A stretch of DNA of 64,000 nucleotides, taken from Streptomyces sp. NBC_00193. GTDB taxonomy: Bacteria; Actinomycetota; Actinomycetes; Streptomycetales; Streptomycetaceae. The notes below the pieces were generated by a model. It was not told the origin of the DNA, did not search any database, and was given only the letters and a program-made list of their open reading frames with translations. Of the stretch, positions 60,300-64,000 are shown piece by piece (within the stretch, counting starts at the first letter, position 1; every line of letters starts with the position of its first letter). The DNA is taken from contig NZ_JAPEMM010000001.1 in assembly GCF_026342735.1 (NCBI RefSeq), positions 3,906,001 through 3,970,000 of the forward strand, given 5' to 3'. The position numbers and the translations under genes are program-made.

Positions 60300-60675
60300 G
60301 GCGCTAAGCCCCCCTTGGGTGTCGCGACTCCTTGGTCTGGTCGCACCTGCACGTATCCCCTCGGCCTTGCACGTGGCTCCCCCGCCGTAAATACATGATC
60401 GAATCTACTGCGTCCCGTGGTGTCGGCGTGACAAGTTCAGCACGCAGCGCTATGTCGACTTGGCAACTTGGCGAAAAGCATTCGATCAGGAAGCGTTCCA
60501 CTCCGCTACCCGGGTGGAAAGCGCACTGTCCGGCCATGGCCAGTACTCGTAGGGTCAAAGACCCCTTGTGGCGCCGTAGTCGCTGATGGTGAGGGGGGTG
60601 GGGGGACATTCCGGCAAGGGGGGTGACGTGCCGGGAAGTTGGCTGAAAACATGCGGGTGTGGATGTGCGAATCAG
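60300..60675 (-). promoter_or_regulatory. adpA upstream region with a candidate AdpA site
   Basis: This 376-bp region should carry the adpA promoter and a long leader. TGGCCAGTAC at 60537-60546 fits the AdpA consensus TGGCSNGWWY and lies about 240 bp before the start, in keeping with known autoregulation. I see no gene in the region. Confidence 0.5.
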
Positions 60676-61092
60676 TCAGTCGTGAGGGGACATCCCGCCG
60701 GAAACCTGACATCCGCGCTGGCTTCCGGTTCCGGCACGCGAGTGCCGGCCCCGGTGCACGGGCGTCAATCGGTCCTCCGAGGGGACCCGGGCGGCATTCC
60801 GCTCCGCCTGTTCGGAGTGGCGCAGCAGCACCCGGCAGGCCGCCGTGACGGCCGCCAGGCCGAGGGTGGCGACGGCGGCCCCGCCGAAGGAGGTCCCGTA
60901 GACGACGAGGACCACGGGGACGAGCAGGCAGCTGAAGGCCGCCCAGCGCACCACGTCACCCGCGGGGTCCTCGTGGGGCCGCCGGGCGACCTGCACGGAC
61001 GAGTGAAGGGGAGGGGGCGGCATGTGGACGGACTGCGTCGGCTGAGCGGGCGACTGAGCGGGCTGGACGGGGTGAACCGGATGACCGGGCAC
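60676..61092 (-). CDS. Small membrane protein
   Basis: The 138-residue protein has a Pro/His/Gln-rich N-terminus, two adjacent membrane helices (about 53-92, AAFSCLLVPVVLVVYGTSFG and GGAAVATLGLAAVTAACRVL) and a basic C-terminus. GTG 61092 is chosen because GGGAG lies 7 nt upstream. It is conserved next to adpA in Streptomyces but has no known function. Confidence 0.68.
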   Translation of the reverse strand: MPGHPVHPVQPAQSPAQPTQSVHMPPPPLHSSVQVARRPHEDPAGDVVRWAAFSCLLVPVVLVVYGTSFGGAAVATLGLAAVTAACRVLLRHSEQAERNAARVPSEDRLTPVHRGRHSRAGTGSQRGCQVSGGMSPHD

Positions 61093-61471
61093 GGCGTGCT
61101 CCCTGCGGGCTCTTCCTGGACGGTCGGACTCGTGTCCAACGGCGTGCGGCGCGGCTCGGTCACTGCGCGCACGGGTGGCGCACACCCGATGGGGTGCACC
61201 TCGTCACTGGCTGTAGGGGGCAGCGGACATTGCCAAGGAGGCGTGGCTGCGGCATGCTCCCTGGGACGCTCTCCAAGGGCGGCATGACCTGTGCAGCACA
61301 GGAGTGTCGCCGTACCCTGGTGGGTATGGGCTTGGGAAGATGCTTCCCGGACAGAGCTCGGTCACACTGAGTTGTCGTTTTCTGGAATCGTCCCGCTTGA
61401 ATCGTCGCTTCCGCCTATTGGCGCCCCGTCCCCTTGTCCCTTCCCCTGAGGACCTCTTCGCCGAGACACCC
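61093..61471. other. 379-bp divergent intergenic region
   Basis: It separates the small membrane protein gene from the universal stress protein gene and holds promoters for both. GGGAAGATGCTTCCCGG near 61333-61349 is a small inverted repeat. No gene or RNA was recognised. Confidence 0.5.
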
Positions 61472-62002
61472 ATGGCCGGTCACGAATTCTCCGAACCCGC
61501 GGACCGCAAGCGCAAACGCCTCGCCGATCCAGAATCGGCCGACCTGCGCGCGGTGGAACAACCACGTCATCCCTGCGACCCGGCCTTCCGGCACGGGGTC
61601 GTGGTGGGCTTCGACGGCTCCACGTCCAGTGAGCGCGCCCTCGCGTACGCGATCGGCATGGCCCGTCGCTCGGGCTCCGGTCTGATCATCGTCCACGTCG
61701 CGAACCGGCTGCCCACCACCGTGTGGGCCGGCTGCGAGCCGCCGGTCTTCGTGGACGTGCCGGACCACCGGACCGAGGTGCTGGGGCTGGAGCTGGCCTG
61801 CGCCGACTACCTGTCCGAGGTTCCGTGGATCCTCGTCGAGCGGGGCGGGGACATCTGCCACGAGCTGGAGGAGGTCGGCCGGGAGTACTCGGCGGACGCC
61901 ATCGTGGTCGGCTCCACGCACGGGATCGTCGGCCGGATCTTCGGATCGGTGGCGGGCCGGCTGGCGAAGCGGGCGCAGCGACCCGTCGTTGTCATCCCGT
62001 AA
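61472..62002 (+). CDS. Universal stress protein (UspA family)
   Basis: The 176-residue protein has the UspA fold: VVVGFDGSTSSERALAYAIG, LIIVHVANRL, and the C-terminal ATP-loop region AIVVGSTHGIVGRIFGSVAG ending RAQRPVVVIP. Ligand-binding glycines are mostly kept. The first 40 residues are charged and probably flexible. ATG 61472 is used; a longer in-frame form from 61304 has no ribosome site. Confidence 0.88.
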   Translation: MAGHEFSEPADRKRKRLADPESADLRAVEQPRHPCDPAFRHGVVVGFDGSTSSERALAYAIGMARRSGSGLIIVHVANRLPTTVWAGCEPPVFVDVPDHRTEVLGLELACADYLSEVPWILVERGGDICHELEEVGREYSADAIVVGSTHGIVGRIFGSVAGRLAKRAQRPVVVIP

Positions 62003-62101
62003 CCGACTGTATGTCGATTGTGCGGTTGTGCACCCCCATGTAAGGGGTAGATAAAGGCTGCTGGGACGCAGCAAACAACTGCAGATCGAAGGGAGCCCGC
62101 C

Positions 62102-62668
62102 GTGGACAATGGTGTCTCTGCGGGAAGCACGGCCTCGACTTCGACCCTCGGGCACATCGCCCTGGGTCTCACCCTTCTCGCGTTCGGTATCGGCAACACC
62201 GGCATCATCGACGGTGTGACCGTGGCCAACTCCGTGTCGCTCGCGACGTTCCTCGGCGGACTCGCCCTGTTCGTCCTCGGAATCCTCGAATACCGCGGCG
62301 GCAACGGCTTCAACGGCACGGCCTTCGCCGGCATCGGCGCCTTCTGGTTCACCTGGGCCAACGGGGCCGACGGAAAGGTTTCGGCACACGCGGCCGGACT
62401 GTTCCTCGTCCTGTTCGCCATGCTGGCACTGACCCTCACCGCCTCGGCCTCGGGCGGGCTGTTCGGGCAGGGCGTGTACGGCCTGTTCACCCTCTCCCTG
62501 CTGCTCCTGGCGATAGGCACCTTCGCCGAGAGCGACGGACTGGCCAAGGCGGCCGGCTGGGTGGCGGCGCTCTCCGGACTGCTGGCCTGGTACGGGGCCA
62601 CCGCGGCGCTGGCGAGCTGGCCGATGGCCTTCGGGAAGGGTTCGCGCGGCGCGGTCGCCGCGAGCTGA
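62102..62668 (+). CDS. Acetate uptake transporter (GPR1/FUN34/YaaH family)
   Basis: The 188-residue protein has six membrane helices. GHIALGLTLLAFGIGNTGII, FLGGLALFVLGILEYRGGN and GIGAFWFTWANGADG match the AceTr/SatP family of acetate-proton symporters; the signature NPxPxGL near the start is replaced here by TLGHIALGL. GAAGGGAG precedes GTG 62102. Confidence 0.85.
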   Translation: MDNGVSAGSTASTSTLGHIALGLTLLAFGIGNTGIIDGVTVANSVSLATFLGGLALFVLGILEYRGGNGFNGTAFAGIGAFWFTWANGADGKVSAHAAGLFLVLFAMLALTLTASASGGLFGQGVYGLFTLSLLLLAIGTFAESDGLAKAAGWVAALSGLLAWYGATAALASWPMAFGKGSRGAVAAS

Positions 62669-62692
62669 CGGTTCACGCACCGTCCGTACGAA

Positions 62693-62722
62693 AAGGCCCC
62701 CGGGGGATCCCCGGGGGCCTTC
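62693..62722. terminator. Bidirectional terminator between acetate transporter and glmS
   Basis: AAGGCCCCCGGGG (62693-62705) pairs with CCCCGGGGGCCTT (62710-62722) across a short GATC-like loop, with A-rich sequence on one side. It serves both convergent genes. Confidence 0.9.
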
Positions 62723-62754
62723 CTCGTGCGTGCGGCCTATGCGGTCTGCGCGAC

Positions 62755-64000
62755 CTACTCGACCGTGACGGACTTCGCCAGGTTGCGCGGCTTGTCGATG
62801 TCCCGGCCCATGGCGAGGGCGGTGTGGTACGCCAGCAGCTGCAGCGGGATGCCCATCAGGATCGGGTCCAGCTCGTCCTCGTTCTTGGGCACGAGGATCG
62901 TGTGGTCGGCCTTCTCCTGCTTGGTGTGGGCGACCGCAAGGATCCGGCCGCTGCGGGCCTTGATCTCCTCGAGCGCCGCGCGGTTCTTCTCCAGCAGGTC
63001 GTCGTCCGGGACGATCGCGACCGTCGGCAGCGAAGGCTCGATGAGCGCGAGCGGACCGTGCTTGAGCTCGGAGGCCGGGTAGGCCTCGGCGTGGATGTAG
63101 GAGATCTCCTTGAGCTTCAGGGAGGCCTCCAGGGCCACCGGGTAGCCCCGGACGCGACCGATGAACATCATCGACTTGGCCTCGGCGTACTCGGCGGCCA
63201 GCTTCTTGATGTCCTCCTCGCCGTCCAGGATCTCCTGGATCTGCGCGGGCAGCTTGCGCAGGCCGTCGATGATCCGCTTGCCGTCGGTGACGGACAGGTC
63301 GCGGATGCGGCCCAGGTGCACGGCGAGCAGCGCGAAGGCGACGACCGTGTTGGTGAAGCACTTGGTGGAGACGACGCAGACCTCGGGGCCGGCGTGCACG
63401 TACACGCCGCCGTCGGCGGCGCGGGCGATCGCGGAGCCGACCACGTTGACCACGCCGAGGACGCGGGCGCCCTTGCGCTTGAGCTCCTGCACCGCCGCGA
63501 GCACGTCGTACGTCTCACCGGACTGGGAGACCGCGATGTAGAGGGTGTCGGGGTCCACGACCGGGTTGCGGTAGCGGAACTCGGAGGCGGGCTCGGCGTC
63601 GGCGGGGATGCGGGCCAGGCTCTCGATGAGGCCCGCACCGATCATGCCGGCGTGGTACGAGGTGCCGCAGCCCAGGATCTTGACGCGGCGGATGCCGCGC
63701 GCCTCGCGCGGGTCCAGGTTCAGGCCGCCCAGGTGGACGGTGCTGAAGCGGTCGTCGATCCGCCCGCGCAGGACGCGGTCGACCGCGTCGGCCTGCTCGG
63801 AGATCTCCTTGTGCATGTACGTGTCGTGGCCGCCCATGTCGTAGGAGGCGGCCTCCCACTCCACGGTCTCGGGCGTGGCGGTGGTCGTCGTACCGGAGGT
63901 GGTGTAGGTCCGGAAGTCGTCGGCCTTCAGCGTCGCCATCTCGCCGTCGTCGAGGGTGACGATCTGGCGGGTGTGGGCGACGAGCGCGGCGATGTCCGAG
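62755..64000 (-). CDS. glmS: Glutamine-fructose-6-phosphate aminotransferase (3' part)
   Basis: Only the C-terminal 414 residues are in the window; the start lies beyond 64000. The two SIS sugar-isomerase domains are complete: ILGCGTSYHAGMIG with SQSGETYDVL, then FIGRVRGYPVALEASLKLKE and ELKHGPLALIE. The C-terminus is the expected KPRNLAKSVTVE. GlmS makes glucosamine-6-phosphate from fructose-6-phosphate and glutamine for cell wall synthesis. Its product is also the DasR effector. Confidence 0.95.
   Translation of the reverse strand, partial: SDIAALVAHTRQIVTLDDGEMATLKADDFRTYTTSGTTTTATPETVEWEAASYDMGGHDTYMHKEISEQADAVDRVLRGRIDDRFSTVHLGGLNLDPREARGIRRVKILGCGTSYHAGMIGAGLIESLARIPADAEPASEFRYRNPVVDPDTLYIAVSQSGETYDVLAAVQELKRKGARVLGVVNVVGSAIARAADGGVYVHAGPEVCVVSTKCFTNTVVAFALLAVHLGRIRDLSVTDGKRIIDGLRKLPAQIQEILDGEEDIKKLAAEYAEAKSMMFIGRVRGYPVALEASLKLKEISYIHAEAYPASELKHGPLALIEPSLPTVAIVPDDDLLEKNRAALEEIKARSGRILAVAHTKQEKADHTILVPKNEDELDPILMGIPLQLLAYHTALAMGRDIDKPRNLAKSVTVE

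Noticed and set aside
60586..61287. Plus-strand 233-codon frame opposite the small membrane protein gene near adpA
   Set aside because: Gly/Arg-rich shadow; the minus-strand frame has two clean membrane helices and a ribosome site.

Overview
The window is a high-GC actinobacterial chromosome segment, almost certainly Streptomyces. Codons are strongly GC3-biased, GTG starts are frequent, and the right end carries the well-known order glmS - acetate transporter - universal stress protein - small membrane protein - adpA - orn - tRNA-His. An AA10 chitin monooxygenase and a GH18 chitinase both sit behind DasR-type (dre) operator sequences. No prophage, CRISPR array or biosynthetic gene cluster is visible. 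The only mobile element is a decayed IS200/IS605-type tnpB relic.

Layout. 1-716: non-coding tandem arrays. 717-1505: cell-wall protein with an LAETG sorting signal. 1557-10123: phosphonate module with a GntR/HutC regulator, FAD oxidoreductase, PhnX-like hydrolase, ABC importer (ATPase, two permeases, lipoprotein) and a secreted phosphoesterase. Two near-identical 18-bp motifs bracket the operon and suggest one regulon for oxidative 2-aminoethylphosphonate use. 10276-17062: NagD-like phosphatase, a class F sortase with a probable LPHTV substrate, tRNA-Lys, an NlpC/P60-like peptidoglycan protein and an SPFH protein with a very long disordered N-terminus. 17076-25246: chitin LPMO, acyl-CoA synthetase, second tRNA-Lys, IclR regulator, luciferase-like monooxygenase, NADAR protein and chitinase. 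25350-29724: an accessory patch with an XRE/DUF397 pair, then a divergent FAD-protein/LuxR pair whose two ORFs run antisense into their convergent neighbours.

29826-37228: a PAS-GGDEF-EAL c-di-GMP enzyme (probably CdgA), M6-like metalloprotease, Tat-exported hydrolase, third tRNA-Lys, two small conserved genes and an M20 amidohydrolase. 37218-43580: MarR with a divergent FMN reductase, then an overlapping three-gene operon (Cas4-like nuclease, unknown 534-residue protein, UPF1-like helicase) behind a PAP2 membrane protein. 43600-44724: tnpB relic. 44827-58209: histidine phosphatase, TPR regulator, methyltransferase-like protein, F420 oxidoreductase, AMP ligase, two-component system, DUF5993/DsbB-like pair, NADP-binding reductase, MFS exporter and a MarR with a divergent NmrA-like target. 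58276-64000: tRNA-His, orn, adpA, stress protein, acetate transporter and the 3' part of glmS.

Links between genes. CdgA makes or breaks c-di-GMP, and Orn removes the pGpG that EAL enzymes leave. AdpA is the central developmental activator, and its gene here has no TTA codon, so it should escape the usual bldA control. The chitin genes and glmS meet at amino sugar metabolism, because glucosamine-6-phosphate is the DasR effector. Functions come from motif reading and family knowledge; no database search was run.
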